NCBI RefSeq assembly: GCF_016616235.1
Contig: NZ_CP067100.1
Location: forward strand, 7,499,001-7,563,000
Reading direction: 5' to 3'
DNA length: 64,000 nucleotides
Source of the DNA: Bradyrhizobium diazoefficiens
GTDB lineage: Bacteria; Pseudomonadota; Alphaproteobacteria; Rhizobiales; Xanthobacteraceae
Below, in pieces: positions 28,090 to 37,098 of this stretch. The position numbers were made by a program, and so were the translations under genes. The notes beneath the pieces were generated by a model. It searched no databases, had not been told where the DNA came from, and saw only the letters and a list, made by a program, of their open reading frames with translations. Within the stretch, counting starts at the first letter, position 1, and each line of letters opens with the position of its first letter.

Positions 28090-29081
28090 CCGAGGCTTTG
28101 CTCGAAGTCACCGATCTCAAGAAGCATTACCCCGTGCGCGCCGGGGTGCTGCGCCGGCAGGTCGGCACCGTGCACTCAGTCGACGGCGTCTCGTTCTCAC
28201 TGGGTGCCGGCGAGACACTCGGGCTCGTCGGTGAATCCGGCTGCGGCAAGTCGACGGTGGCGCGCAGCGTGCTGCGGCTGGTCGAGCCGACCTCGGGCCA
28301 GATTCGTCTCGGCGGTAAGGACATCACGCATCTGTCCAAGACGGCACTGCGTCCGCATCGCCGCGCGATGCAGATCGTGTTCCAGGACCCGTTCGCCTCG
28401 CTCAATCCGCGCATGACCGCGGGCGACATCGTCGGCGAGCCGCTCGCCGTGCACGGCCTCGCCATCGGCAAGGCGCTGGAGGCGCGCGTCGCAAAACTGT
28501 TCGAGCAGGTCGGCTTGCGGCCGGACCAGATGCGCAATTTCCCGCATCAATTCTCCGGCGGCCAGCGCCAGCGCATCTGCATCGCGCGCGCACTGGCGCT
28601 CGAACCGCGGCTGATCGTCTGCGACGAGCCGGTCTCCGCGCTCGACGTCTCGATCCAGGCGCAGGTGATCAATCTGCTGATCGATTTGCAACGCCAGCAC
28701 GGCTTCTCCTATCTCTTCATCGCGCACGATCTCGCCGTCGTCGCCCATATCAGCCACCGCGTCGCCGTGATGTATCTCGGCCGCATCGTCGAGATCGCCG
28801 ACAAGGACGAGCTGTTTCGCAATCCGCGCCATCCCTATACCCAGGCCCTGCTCGCCTCCGTGCCGATCGCCAATCCGCTGGCGAAGAAACTGGTGCCGCT
28901 GGTCGATGGCGACGTGCCAAGCCCGGTCAATCCGCCCTCCGGCTGCGCATTTCATACGCGGTGCCGGTTCGCGATGGAGCGGTGCAAGACGGAGCGGCCG
29001 GCGCTGGTTGATGCCGGCGATGGGCATCAGGTGGCGTGTCTGCTCAATGAGGGGACGGGGCGGAGTGCGCAGGTGCCGTAG
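28086..29081 (+). CDS. ABC transporter ATPase, DppF type
   Basis: A 331-residue partner ATPase with Walker [11 protein letters not shown]-loop [12 protein letters not shown], signature FSGGQRQR and Walker [13 protein letters not shown]. The C-terminal [14 protein letters not shown] segment is typical of oligopeptide ATPases. The ATG at 28086 overlaps the previous stop; the longer frame to 28053 lies within the neighbour. Its TAG stop codon (29079-29081) is part of the palindromic repeat that follows, so the repeat abuts or has replaced the original gene end. Confidence 0.94.
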   Translation: MTEALLEVTDLKKHYPVRAGVLRRQVGTVHSVDGVSFSLGAGETLGLVGESGCGKSTVARSVLRLVEPTSGQIRLGGKDITHLSKTALRPHRRAMQIVFQDPFASLNPRMTAGDIVGEPLAVHGLAIGKALEARVAKLFEQVGLRPDQMRNFPHQFSGGQRQRICIARALALEPRLIVCDEPVSALDVSIQAQVINLLIDLQRQHGFSYLFIAHDLAVVAHISHRVAVMYLGRIVEIADKDELFRNPRHPYTQALLASVPIANPLAKKLVPLVDGDVPSPVNPPSGCAFHTRCRFAMERCKTERPALVDAGDGHQVACLLNEGTGRSAQVP

Positions 29082-29165
29082 GGTGGGTTCGCGAAGCGTA
29101 ACCCACCTCTGTTCGCATCCGCGGATCTAGACCGTGGTGGGTTACGCTTCGCTAACCCACCCTAC
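29078..29165. repeat. GTAGGGTGGGTT palindromic repeat, family C variant
   Basis: An 88-bp inverted repeat: GTAGGGTGGGTTcGCGAAGCGTAACCCAC on the left answers GTGGGTTACGCTTCGCTAACCCACCCTAC on the right. It includes the stop codon of the DppF-type gene. It lies between convergent genes and could act as a two-way transcription barrier, although there is no T-run. Confidence 0.8.
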
Positions 29166-29188
29166 GATTGCGGAGCTCGTCGCGCCGA

Positions 29189-31162
29189 CTAAGCCTCGAT
29201 CTCCGCGACGATCCTGCCCGTGGTCACCTGCTCGCCCTCGGCAACGCCGATCGCCGAAACCACGCCGTCGATGCCGGCCTTGTGGACGTGCTCCATCTTC
29301 ATCGCTTCCAGCGTCATCACCGGCTGTCCCGCGGTGACGCGATCGCCCGGCTTGACCAGGACGGCGACGACGCGGCCGTTCATGGCGGCACGGACCTTGC
29401 CGTCGCGGCCGTTGCTTGCGGCAGCTTTCGGCGCAGCGAGCGTGAGATCGTTCATCGCGAGCGGGATGCCGCGGTGCTGGACGTACAGCCGGTCGCCGTC
29501 GCGCAGGAATTTTGCGCTGTCCATCACGCCGTCATGGCGGAAGCGGATCGCGTCGGAGTCGAGCTGGTCGATTTCGAATCTATTTTGCCGGCCATCGGCG
29601 ACGACGGTGTAGCTGCCGTCGCGCTCGCGGGTGATTTCGAGCTCATGCGTGTGGCCCGCAGTCTCGATTTTCGCAGGTAGAGGAAACGTCGCCGACAGGC
29701 TCCGTCCGCTCCGCCAAGCAGGCGCGCGCGGATTGGTGACGTAGAGCAGCAGTCCCGCTAGCGCCGTATCGAATGCAGCGTCTGCCTGCGGCGCCAGCAG
29801 CTCGTCGCGATGCGCGCCGATGAACGCCGTCGTCGCCTCGCCCCTCGCAAAGCCGGGATGGCGCAGGCACGACATCAGGAACGCCTGGTTGGTGGTCACG
29901 CCGAACGCGATGAGCCGCTCGAGGCCGACGACCAGCCGCCCTCGCGCCTCCTCGCGGCTCGCGCCATGGCTGATCACCTTGGCGATCATGGAATCGTAGA
30001 ACGGCGGGATCTCCGAGCCCGATTGCAGCGCGTGCTCGACGCGGATGCCGTCGGGCACCTGCCATCGCGCCATGCGGCCGGACTGCGGCATGAAGTCGTG
30101 CGCGGCATCTTCCGAGCAGAGCCGCACCTCGATGGCGTGGCCGGAGAACTTGATATCCTGCTGCTTCACCGGCAACGCCTCGCCGCGCGCGACGCGCAAT
30201 TGCAGCTCCACGAGATCGAGCCCGGTGATCGCCTCGGTCACGGGATGCTCGACCTGAAGACGCGTGTTCATCTCCATGAAGTAGAATTCGCCGCTCGCAT
30301 CGAGCAGGAATTCCAGCGTGCCGGCGCCCTCATAGCGCAGCGCCTTCACCGCGGCGACCGAGACCTCGCCCATCTTTGCACGGAGTTCGGGCGTCACGGC
30401 GGGCGATGGCGCCTCCTCGATCAGCTTCTGGTGCCGCCGCTGCACCGAGCAGTCGCGCTCGGCGAGATGGATGGCGTTGCCATGGCTGTCGCCGAACACC
30501 TGGATCTCGATGTGACGCGGATTCCGGATCGCGCGTTCGAGAATGACGGTGGAGTCGCCGAAGGCCGCCTTCGCTTCCGACCGTGCGCTGCGCAGCGCGT
30601 CCGGGAACGAAGCAGCGTCGGTGACGAGCCGCATCCCGCGCCCGCCGCCGCCCGCGACAGCCTTGATCATTACGGGGAAGCCGACCCTCCTCGCTTCCGC
30701 AAGCATGACGTCGTCGCTTTGGTCTGCGCCCTGATAGCCGGGCACGACAGGTACGCCGGCCTTCTTCATGATCTCCTTGGCGCCGGCCTTGTTGCCCATC
30801 GCCTCGATCGCCTGCGGCGACGGGCCGATGAAGACGAGGCCGGCATCCTTGCAGCTTCTCGCAAACTCCTCGTTCTCGGCGAGAAAGCCGTAGCCGGGAT
30901 GCACCGCGTCCGCGCCGCTCGCCTTGGCTGCGGCGATGATCGCGGGGATGTTGAGATAGGATTGCGCCGGCAATGCTTCACCGATCCGCACCGCCTGATC
31001 GGCCTGCCGCACATGCAGCGCATCGCGATCCGCATCCGAATAGACCGCGACGACGCCGAGGCCGAGCCGCCGCGCGCTGCGCATCACGCGCAATGCGATC
31101 TCGCCCCGGTTGGCGACCAGGATCTTGAAGAACGGCCGGTGCTGCACTGATCCGTTCCTCAT
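29189..31162 (-). CDS. biotin-dependent acyl-CoA carboxylase alpha subunit (biotin carboxylase + BCCP)
   Basis: A 657-residue subunit that carboxylates its own biotin. Biotin carboxylase domain: ILVANRGEIALRV start, ATP-grasp glycine loop AVAGGGGRGMRLV, FLAENEEF, and EMNTRLQVEHPVTE. The C-terminal biotinyl domain has EAMKMEH near residue 617, with Lys as the biotin site. Length and layout are like 3-methylcrotonyl-, propionyl- or geranyl-CoA carboxylases. It overlaps the beta-subunit stop by four bases on the minus strand. The acyl-CoA substrate cannot be told from sequence alone. Confidence 0.93.
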   Translation of the reverse strand: MRNGSVQHRPFFKILVANRGEIALRVMRSARRLGLGVVAVYSDADRDALHVRQADQAVRIGEALPAQSYLNIPAIIAAAKASGADAVHPGYGFLAENEEFARSCKDAGLVFIGPSPQAIEAMGNKAGAKEIMKKAGVPVVPGYQGADQSDDVMLAEARRVGFPVMIKAVAGGGGRGMRLVTDAASFPDALRSARSEAKAAFGDSTVILERAIRNPRHIEIQVFGDSHGNAIHLAERDCSVQRRHQKLIEEAPSPAVTPELRAKMGEVSVAAVKALRYEGAGTLEFLLDASGEFYFMEMNTRLQVEHPVTEAITGLDLVELQLRVARGEALPVKQQDIKFSGHAIEVRLCSEDAAHDFMPQSGRMARWQVPDGIRVEHALQSGSEIPPFYDSMIAKVISHGASREEARGRLVVGLERLIAFGVTTNQAFLMSCLRHPGFARGEATTAFIGAHRDELLAPQADAAFDTALAGLLLYVTNPRAPAWRSGRSLSATFPLPAKIETAGHTHELEITRERDGSYTVVADGRQNRFEIDQLDSDAIRFRHDGVMDSAKFLRDGDRLYVQHRGIPLAMNDLTLAAPKAAASNGRDGKVRAAMNGRVVAVLVKPGDRVTAGQPVMTLEAMKMEHVHKAGIDGVVSAIGVAEGEQVTTGRIVAEIEA

Positions 31163-32775
31163 GGGCGGGCCACCGAGAATTGCATGGCTTGCGGCGTGCG
31201 CGCATCGCCCTCGCGGCAGATCGCGAGCACCTCAGAGAGAACAGCGCGGGTGTCGCGCGGATCGATCACGCCGTCGTCGAGCACGCGCGCGCTGGTCGAG
31301 AACACGTCCATCTGGCCGTCGAACACGCCGATGATCTCAGCCTTCATGGCGTCGAGCTTGTCCTTCTCGATCGGCTTGCCGCGGCGCGCGGCGGCGGCCT
31401 CAGTCACGATCGCCATGGTTTCGGCGGCCTGCTCGCCGCCCATCACCGCGGTCTTGGCATTCGGCCAGGAGAAGCAGAAGCGCGGATGGAAGCCGCGGCC
31501 GCACATGCCGTAATTGCCGGCGCCGAACGAGGCGCCGCAATAGAGGGTGATCTGCGGCACCGTCGCCGAGGTCACCGCCTGGATCATCTTCGAGCCGTGC
31601 TTGATCATGCCGGCCTCTTCATAGGCTTTGCCGACCATGTAGCCGGTGGTGTTGTTGAGATACAGGATCGGCGTGCGGGTCTGGCAGCAGGCCTGAATGA
31701 AATGCGTCGCCTTGTTGGCACCGGCGGGATCGAGCGGGCCGTTATTGGTGATGATGCCGATCGCCTGACCCTCGATGCGGGCATGGCCGCAGACGGTGGC
31801 CGGACCGTAATTCGGCGCCATCTCGGTGAAATCGGAATCGTCGACGATGCGCGCGATCACCTGCTTCATGTCGACCGGGCGCTTGTGATCCATCGGCATG
31901 ATGCCGAGCAGCTCGTCCTGGTCGTAGCGCGGCGGCTTGAACTCCGGAGTCGTCCGGCCCGGCTGCTCCCATTGCAGCGCTGCCATGATCTCGCGGGCGA
32001 TGCGCAGCGCGTCGCGGTCGTCTTCGGCGAGATAGTCGCCGAGACCTGAGACCTGCGTGTGCATCTCGGCGCCGCCGAGCTCTTCCTCGGTCGCGATCTC
32101 GCCGGTTGCGGCCCTCAGCAGCGGCGGGCCCGCGAGGAAGGCGCGGGTGCGGCCGCGCACCATGACGATGTAGTCGGAGAGACCGGTCTGGTACGCGCCG
32201 CCCGCCGTTGACGAACCATGCGTCACAGTGACGACCGGCAAGCCCGCGGCGGAAAGCCGTGCGAGATTGCGAAAGATGTTGCCGCCGCGGACAAAGTCCT
32301 CGACGCGGTAGCGCAGCAGATTGGCGCCGGCGCTTTCGACCAGCTGGACGTAAGGCAGCTTGTTCTCCAGCGCGAGCTCCTGCACCCGCAGCGTTTTGTC
32401 GAGGCCGTAGGGCTGGAGCGCGCCGGCGTCGATGCCGGAATCACTGGCGTTGACCATGCAGCGGATGCCCGAGACGAAGCCGATGCCGGCGATGACGCCG
32501 CCGCCGGGCACGCTCTTGTTCGCATCAGCCACATCGAACATGTAGCCGGCGAGCGTCGACAGCTCGATGAAGGGCGCGCCGGGATCGAGCACCAGCGCGA
32601 CGCGTTCGCGCGGCAGCAGCTGGCCGCGCTTGTGGAAGCGGTCCTTTGCCGCCGCCGACGCCGCACGCGTGCGCTCTTCCAGCGCACGCACGCGGTCGAT
32701 CAGGCCGAGCATGCCGTCGCGATTGGCATGGTAGACGGTGCTGCCGGGGGAGATGGTGTTTTCGAGAATGGACAT
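31159..32775 (-). CDS. acyl-CoA carboxylase beta subunit (carboxyltransferase)
   Basis: A 538-residue carboxyltransferase that moves CO2 from biotin to an acyl-CoA. It has the two crotonase-like halves, with the oxyanion-type glycine stretches GSSTAGGAYQTGLSDY and GASFGAGNYGMCGRGFHPRF. These, with YLNNTTGYMVG, resemble methylcrotonyl/geranyl-CoA carboxylase beta chains more than propionyl-CoA types. I start at the ATG at 32775 (MSILENT); the longer frame runs through a repeat. It is the first gene of a two-gene operon with the alpha subunit. Confidence 0.92.
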   Translation of the reverse strand: MSILENTISPGSTVYHANRDGMLGLIDRVRALEERTRAASAAAKDRFHKRGQLLPRERVALVLDPGAPFIELSTLAGYMFDVADANKSVPGGGVIAGIGFVSGIRCMVNASDSGIDAGALQPYGLDKTLRVQELALENKLPYVQLVESAGANLLRYRVEDFVRGGNIFRNLARLSAAGLPVVTVTHGSSTAGGAYQTGLSDYIVMVRGRTRAFLAGPPLLRAATGEIATEEELGGAEMHTQVSGLGDYLAEDDRDALRIAREIMAALQWEQPGRTTPEFKPPRYDQDELLGIMPMDHKRPVDMKQVIARIVDDSDFTEMAPNYGPATVCGHARIEGQAIGIITNNGPLDPAGANKATHFIQACCQTRTPILYLNNTTGYMVGKAYEEAGMIKHGSKMIQAVTSATVPQITLYCGASFGAGNYGMCGRGFHPRFCFSWPNAKTAVMGGEQAAETMAIVTEAAAARRGKPIEKDKLDAMKAEIIGVFDGQMDVFSTSARVLDDGVIDPRDTRAVLSEVLAICREGDARTPQAMQFSVARP

Positions 32776-32789
32776 AAATTGATCCTGCG

Positions 32790-32870
32790 TGTCATTGCGA
32801 GCCGCGAAGCGACGAAGCAATCCAGACTGCCTCAGCGGAAAGATTCTGGATTGCTTCGCTCGCAATGACG
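32790..32870. repeat. palindromic intergenic repeat, family D
   Basis: An 81-bp inverted repeat: TGTCATTGCGAGCcGCGAAGCGAcGAAGCAATCCAG at the left and CTGGATTGCTTCGCTCGCAATGACG at the right. It lies between the cleavage-enzyme gene and the carboxylase operon, both on the minus strand, and may end or attenuate transcription between them. Confidence 0.75.
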
Positions 32871-32884
32871 GGTGAGGCGATACC

Positions 32885-33751
32885 TTACCTATTTGTCCCA
32901 AAGATCTTCCGCGCCTCGGCTGGAGACGCAATCTCGCGGCCGGCGCGGCGGGCGCAGGCGGCGACCGCTTCGATCAACTGGCCGTTCGAGGTGACCTTCT
33001 TGCCGTCGGGGAGATAGAACGTGTCCTCCAAACCGGTGCGCAGGTGGCCGCCGAGCTCGGCACAGCGCCGGTGCAGGGGCCAGATCTCCTCGCGGCCAAT
33101 CGCGGTGACCTGGAAGTGTGCTTCGGGCCGCTTCAGCCTGATCAGGATCGGCAGCAGCTCGGGATCAGCAGGCATTCCCGAGGCGACACCCATGACAAAG
33201 TTATATTCGAGCGGGCCCTTGTACATGCCGACTTGGGTGTACATGCCGACGCAGCGGACGATGCCGACGTCGAAACATTCGAACTCGGGGATGGTGCCGA
33301 CGCCGTTCATGACGTCGAGATAATCCTTCACCTTCTCGACCGCGTTGTCGAACATCATCGGCGGCCAGGCCCAGGTGTTGTCGGCTTTGACCTTCAGGTA
33401 ATTCAGCGAGCCGGCGTTGCAGGCGGCGATCTCTGGCCTGGTTTCGCGGATGCAATCTAGCGCGCCAGAGTAGTTCGGCCCCGAGACACCCGAAGTGTGA
33501 TTGATGATGACGCCTGGACAGGCTTCGCGGATCGCCTGCTGGATCTCCCTGCTGACGCTGACGTCCCAGGACGGCAGGTGCCCCTTGTCCGGCGCCTGCT
33601 GGCGCAGATGAATGTGCATGATGGACGCGCCGGCATCGAACGCAGCCTTGGCTTCGCGCGCCATCTGCTCGGGCGTGACGGGCACGTTGTGCTGCTTCGG
33701 ATCGGTGAGCACGCCATTCAGCGCGCAGGTGATGACGGCCTTGTCGCTCAT
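32885..33751 (-). CDS. beta-keto acid cleavage enzyme (BKACE, DUF849)
   Basis: A 288-residue zinc enzyme of the Kce family. These condense a beta-keto acid with acetyl-CoA to give acetoacetate and a new acyl-CoA. The HxH pair is at H46 and H48 (MHIHLR), and the late GLEDTFY segment has E242, matching the family metal site. SGVSGP and TRPEIAACNAGSLN are other family features. The ATG at 33751 gives the usual MSDKAVITCALNG start. Its neighbours are carboxylase and CoA-enzyme genes, so it probably acts in carboxylic acid breakdown. Substrate unknown. Confidence 0.9.
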   Translation of the reverse strand: MSDKAVITCALNGVLTDPKQHNVPVTPEQMAREAKAAFDAGASIMHIHLRQQAPDKGHLPSWDVSVSREIQQAIREACPGVIINHTSGVSGPNYSGALDCIRETRPEIAACNAGSLNYLKVKADNTWAWPPMMFDNAVEKVKDYLDVMNGVGTIPEFECFDVGIVRCVGMYTQVGMYKGPLEYNFVMGVASGMPADPELLPILIRLKRPEAHFQVTAIGREEIWPLHRRCAELGGHLRTGLEDTFYLPDGKKVTSNGQLIEAVAACARRAGREIASPAEARKIFGTNR

Positions 33752-33845
33752 GCCAAAAATGTCTCGCACGTTGAGAATTCAACGTCCGCGATCATGTGAT
33801 GCGCGTCATGTGGCTTCTTGCGCGGAGAAGCTAGCTCGAGACGAG

Positions 33846-33946
33846 CTCTCGTAGGGCCGGCAAAGCGCAGCGTGCCCACATCTTTGCCAGTTGCCGAGAG
33901 GTGGTGGGCACCGGCGCAAGAGCGCCTTTGCCTACCATACGAGAGC
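33846..33946. repeat. GTAGGGTGGGC-type palindromic repeat, family C copy 1
   Basis: A 101-bp element starting CTCTCGTAGGGCCGGCAAAGCG and ending GCGCCTTTGCCTACCATACGAGAG, with an inner GTGCCCAC/GTGGTGGGCAC pair. A diverged copy lies at 50351-50428. It separates the cleavage-enzyme and AraC-type genes. Confidence 0.75.
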
Positions 33947-33950
33947 GAGC

Positions 33951-34751
33951 CTAACCCGCCTCGGCCATCCTCACCGTCTCGGTGCTGCGATAGATCGCAA
34001 GATCGCGCGAGCCGACGAAGATCGCGCGCGGCTTCAATCCGTAGAAGCGGCGGATCGAATGGCTGAAATGGGTCGAGTCGGGATAGCCGATATCCTGCGC
34101 GAGATGGGCGAGGTTGAGGTCCTGGTTGGCGAAATGCAGCAGATGCCGCGCGCGCTTCCAGGCGCGGAAGGAGCGGAATGAGATGCCGGTCTCTTCCTTG
34201 AACAGATGCAGGAAGCGCGAGGCGGAGAGGCCCGCTTCGGCCGCGCAGATGTCGGCGGTCACCGGCTCGCCGGAGAAGCGCCCGATGCGAGCGACGGCGC
34301 GCATCACACGCGGGTCGAGCACGCGGCGCGGCAGCGCCTCGCCAAAGCACATCTCGTCGAATTCGGCGGTGGTGATGTCGCCATAGCGGCGCTGGCGCAG
34401 CAGCGCATAGGCGGCGAGAATCTTGCGGGCATAGGCCGCGCGGTCCGGTCCCATCAGCCGCCGGGCCAGAGCCTCGATCACGCCATCGGGCATGCTCTCC
34501 GGCTCCAGCGTCACGCTGATGGCTGTGCGGTAATCGCTGGCGATCGAATGCCGCTGGTTCGGCAGCGTGACGAACAATTCGCCTGTTGCGAGGACGTCGT
34601 CGATGGTCAGGTGCAGATTGCCCTTCACCGCCACATAGACATGGCAGCAGCCCGGGGTCCGCTTGCGGGGGCGGCCAAGCAGGCCGGCGTAAAATACCCG
34701 CTCCGGCGTGATCAGCATCAGATGGTCGGATTCGCGACCGCTATCTTCCAT
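33951..34751 (-). CDS. AraC-family transcriptional regulator
   Basis: A 266-residue regulator. The C-terminal third carries two helix-turn-helix motifs typical of AraC/XylS: VTADICAAEAGLSASRFLHLFKEETGISFRSFRAWKRA and LNLAHLAQDIGYPDSTHFSHSIRRFYGLKPRAI. The N-terminal part (LMLITPERVFYAGLL...LTIDDVLATGELFVTLPNQRHSI) looks like a cupin ligand-binding domain. I use the ATG at 34751 because a GAGGAGG site lies seven bases upstream; the frame is open to 34844. It may control adjacent catabolic genes; this is inferred from position. Confidence 0.88.
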   Translation of the reverse strand: MEDSGRESDHLMLITPERVFYAGLLGRPRKRTPGCCHVYVAVKGNLHLTIDDVLATGELFVTLPNQRHSIASDYRTAISVTLEPESMPDGVIEALARRLMGPDRAAYARKILAAYALLRQRRYGDITTAEFDEMCFGEALPRRVLDPRVMRAVARIGRFSGEPVTADICAAEAGLSASRFLHLFKEETGISFRSFRAWKRARHLLHFANQDLNLAHLAQDIGYPDSTHFSHSIRRFYGLKPRAIFVGSRDLAIYRSTETVRMAEAG

Positions 34752-34925
34752 TGGGCATCCTCCTCGCACGGCTCTTTGGCCGCTGCGGACGAAGGTCACC
34801 TTAGCGGAAATTTGGGCGCTGTCACGGCGCGATAGCGCTGTCATGGAGCAATGCGCCGTCGTTCCAGGGCGGTCGGTCGGAGCGAACCGGAACCTGGAGA
34901 TGGGGGCGACAGATGACAGCCGCCC

Positions 34926-35582
34926 TTACGCCCTTATGCGCGGAGCAACGTTCTGCTCGGCGCCGGCCTTCTGCTCCGCGGCAACCGCGCGCTTGAAACC
35001 GTCGCGCTGCTGCAAGCGCGCCCAATAGGCTGCGACATTTGGCCCAAAATCCCTGGCGAGGCCGATATTGCTGGCGAGGCGGAGCGCGTAACCGATGACA
35101 ATGTCGGCGGCGGTGAAGCGGTCCGCGCACAAGGTTTCGGCATTGGCCGTCGCTGCCTCGACCGCGCGCAGCCTCCCCAAGAACCATTTTGCGTAGTCGG
35201 TGGCGACCTGCGGATTGCGGCGTTCTTCCGGCTCGAGCTGGGTGTATCGGAGCACCAGCGTCTGCGGGAAGGTTAACGTGGCGTCGGAAAAATACATCCA
35301 GTTCAGGAATGCCCCATAGGCGGGATCCTCGGGGCCGACCATCAGCGGCGTCGGGCCGTATTTGATGCCGAGATAATGGCAAATGCCGGATGACTCCGTC
35401 ATCTTCGTTTCGCCATCGACGATGAAGGGAATGGTGCCGAGCGGATTGAGCGCGAGATACTCCTTGGCGAACACCCGTGGCGGGAACGGCAGCATCTTCA
35501 GCTCATACGGCAGCCCCATCTCCTCCAGCATCCAGAGCGGGCGGAACGAGCGCGCGGCGTCGCAATGATAGAGCGTGATCAT
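34926..35582 (-). CDS. glutathione S-transferase family protein
   Basis: A 218-residue cytoplasmic protein. The thioredoxin-like N-terminal domain has ITLYHCDAARSFRPLWMLEEMGLPYEL and the conserved cis-Pro region NPLGTIPFIVDGE, then MTESSGICHYL for glutathione binding. The all-helical C-terminal domain has RFTAADIVIGYAL. Substrate cannot be assigned. It lies among acyl-CoA genes; some GSTs act as isomerases or in detoxification in such clusters, but that is speculation here. Confidence 0.9.
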   Translation of the reverse strand: MITLYHCDAARSFRPLWMLEEMGLPYELKMLPFPPRVFAKEYLALNPLGTIPFIVDGETKMTESSGICHYLGIKYGPTPLMVGPEDPAYGAFLNWMYFSDATLTFPQTLVLRYTQLEPEERRNPQVATDYAKWFLGRLRAVEAATANAETLCADRFTAADIVIGYALRLASNIGLARDFGPNVAAYWARLQQRDGFKRAVAAEQKAGAEQNVAPRIRA

Positions 35583-35595
35583 CAGGCATTCCCCC

Positions 35596-35692
35596 TAGAG
35601 CATGATCCGGAAAGTGTGCGGCCGGGATGAGTCCTACAATATCGAGATTCCGGGTTCGACGCTTCGCGTCGCCCCGGAATGACGGCGAGGGT
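35596..35692. repeat. fragmentary repeats: family E half-copy and family B-like hairpin
   Basis: 35596-35615 is the left half of the AGAGCATGATCCGGAAA repeat, of which a full copy lies at 55481-55529. 35646-35688 holds ATTCCGGGTTCGACGCTTCGCG with GTCGCCCCGGAAT, an inverted pair like the right end of the family B copy at 23045. They separate the GST and acyl-CoA dehydrogenase genes. Confidence 0.6.
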
Positions 35693-36828
35693 TACAACCC
35701 CATCTGCCTCGACGCCAGATCCTTCATGATCTCCTCGGTGCCGCCGCCGATGGCGTTGACCTTGACCTCGCGATAGATGCGCTCGACCTTGATGCCGCGC
35801 ATGAAGCCGGCGCCGCCGAAGATCTGCACGGCTTCCGAGGCGCAGAAAGCCATGGTCTGCGTCGCCTGGTTCTTCATCATGCAGATCTCAGCGACCGGGC
35901 TTTCGCCCTGCTCCAGCCGCCAGGCCAGCATCTCCAGCATCGCCTGAGACGCTGCGACCTTCTGCGCCATATCGACGATCTTGTGGCGGATCACCTGGTG
36001 CTGCGCAAGCGGCTTGCCAAAAGTCCTGCGCTCCCTGGCGTAGGCGACGGCTTCGTCGAGGCAGACGCGGGCGAAGGCCGTGCAGCTCGCCGCCATGCCC
36101 ATGCGCTCACTGTTGAAGTTCTGCATGATGATCTTGAAGCCCTGGCCCTCCTCGCCAATCAGGTTCTCGGCCGGCACGCGGCATTCGTCGAAATGCAAGG
36201 TCGCGGTGTCGGAGGCCCACCAGCCCATCTTCTTCAGCTTGGTGCGCGACAGGCCGGGCGTATCGCCCTCGATCAGGAGCAGGCTGACGCCGCCGGCGCC
36301 CTCGCCGCCGGTCCGCACCGCAATAGTCAGATAATCGGCGCGGACGCCCGAGGTGATGAAGGTCTTCTCGCCGCTCACGACGTAGTGATCGCCGTCGCGC
36401 CGCGCCCGGGTGCTCAAGTTCGCGACGTCGGAGCCGCCGCCCGGCTCGGTGATCGCGAGTGCGGAAATCTTCTCGCCAGCGAGTACTTGCGGCAGCACCC
36501 TCGCCTTGACCTCGGGGCGCGCCGCGCGCGCGATCGGCGGCGACCCAATGGTGTGGCTCATCAGACTGGCGCTGACGCCGCCGGCCCCGGCGCGCGCCAG
36601 CTCCTGGCTGGCAACGATCTTCATGAACTGGTCGGCGGCGATCCCGCCATATTCCTCGGGGAATCCGAGGCCCAACAGGCCGATGCCGGCGCCCTTGCTA
36701 TAGAGCGCGCGGGGAAATTCGCCGGCCTCATCCCATTCATGGGCGAACGGCACGATCTCCTTGTCGACGAAGCGGCGCATGACGTCGCGGAAGGCGTCGT
36801 GCTCGGCGGTATAGAACGGGCTCTTCAT
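35692..36828 (-). CDS. acyl-CoA dehydrogenase
   Basis: A 378-residue flavoprotein that forms the alpha-beta double bond in an acyl-CoA and passes electrons to ETF. Signatures seen: ALAITEPGGGSDVANL, VSGEKTFITSG, RRTFGKPLAQHQVIRHK, and QIFGGAGFMRG followed by YREVKVNAIGGGTEEI, with the usual catalytic Glu in the GGGTEEI loop. I use the ATG at 36828 because a GAGGGG site precedes it; MVDATKF at 36870 is an alternative. Divergent from the CoA ligase gene downstream. Confidence 0.92.
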   Translation of the reverse strand: MKSPFYTAEHDAFRDVMRRFVDKEIVPFAHEWDEAGEFPRALYSKGAGIGLLGLGFPEEYGGIAADQFMKIVASQELARAGAGGVSASLMSHTIGSPPIARAARPEVKARVLPQVLAGEKISALAITEPGGGSDVANLSTRARRDGDHYVVSGEKTFITSGVRADYLTIAVRTGGEGAGGVSLLLIEGDTPGLSRTKLKKMGWWASDTATLHFDECRVPAENLIGEEGQGFKIIMQNFNSERMGMAASCTAFARVCLDEAVAYARERRTFGKPLAQHQVIRHKIVDMAQKVAASQAMLEMLAWRLEQGESPVAEICMMKNQATQTMAFCASEAVQIFGGAGFMRGIKVERIYREVKVNAIGGGTEEIMKDLASRQMGL

Positions 36829-37082
36829 CGCAACTGGCCCCTCGCTGGCGAATTTCGTCGCGTCCACCATGGACGGAAGGTTTGACGTTCACTTGCGCAG
36901 AGTGGCTGACCGGAGGAACCGCTCCACGGCCGGCCAAGACCTAGCAACTCAACGCAAGACGATTTTCACCCCTCGCAGGCCAACTCCGGATCAAAAAAGA
37001 CATACTACACAAACTCCGGCTGGCCTCAGGGCCATGCCGGGCATGGTGCACGGCAACGGGACGCGAGGCGGCGCAAGACCGC

Positions 37083-37098
37083 CGAGGGAGGATTTTTG
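37083..37098 (+). promoter_or_regulatory. ribosome-binding site that sets a TTG start
   Basis: GAGGGAGG ends about six bases before the TTG that begins the reading frame MAVRYYDWIA. No ATG in frame fits the usual N-terminus of this ligase family as well, so this site decides the start. Confidence 0.7.
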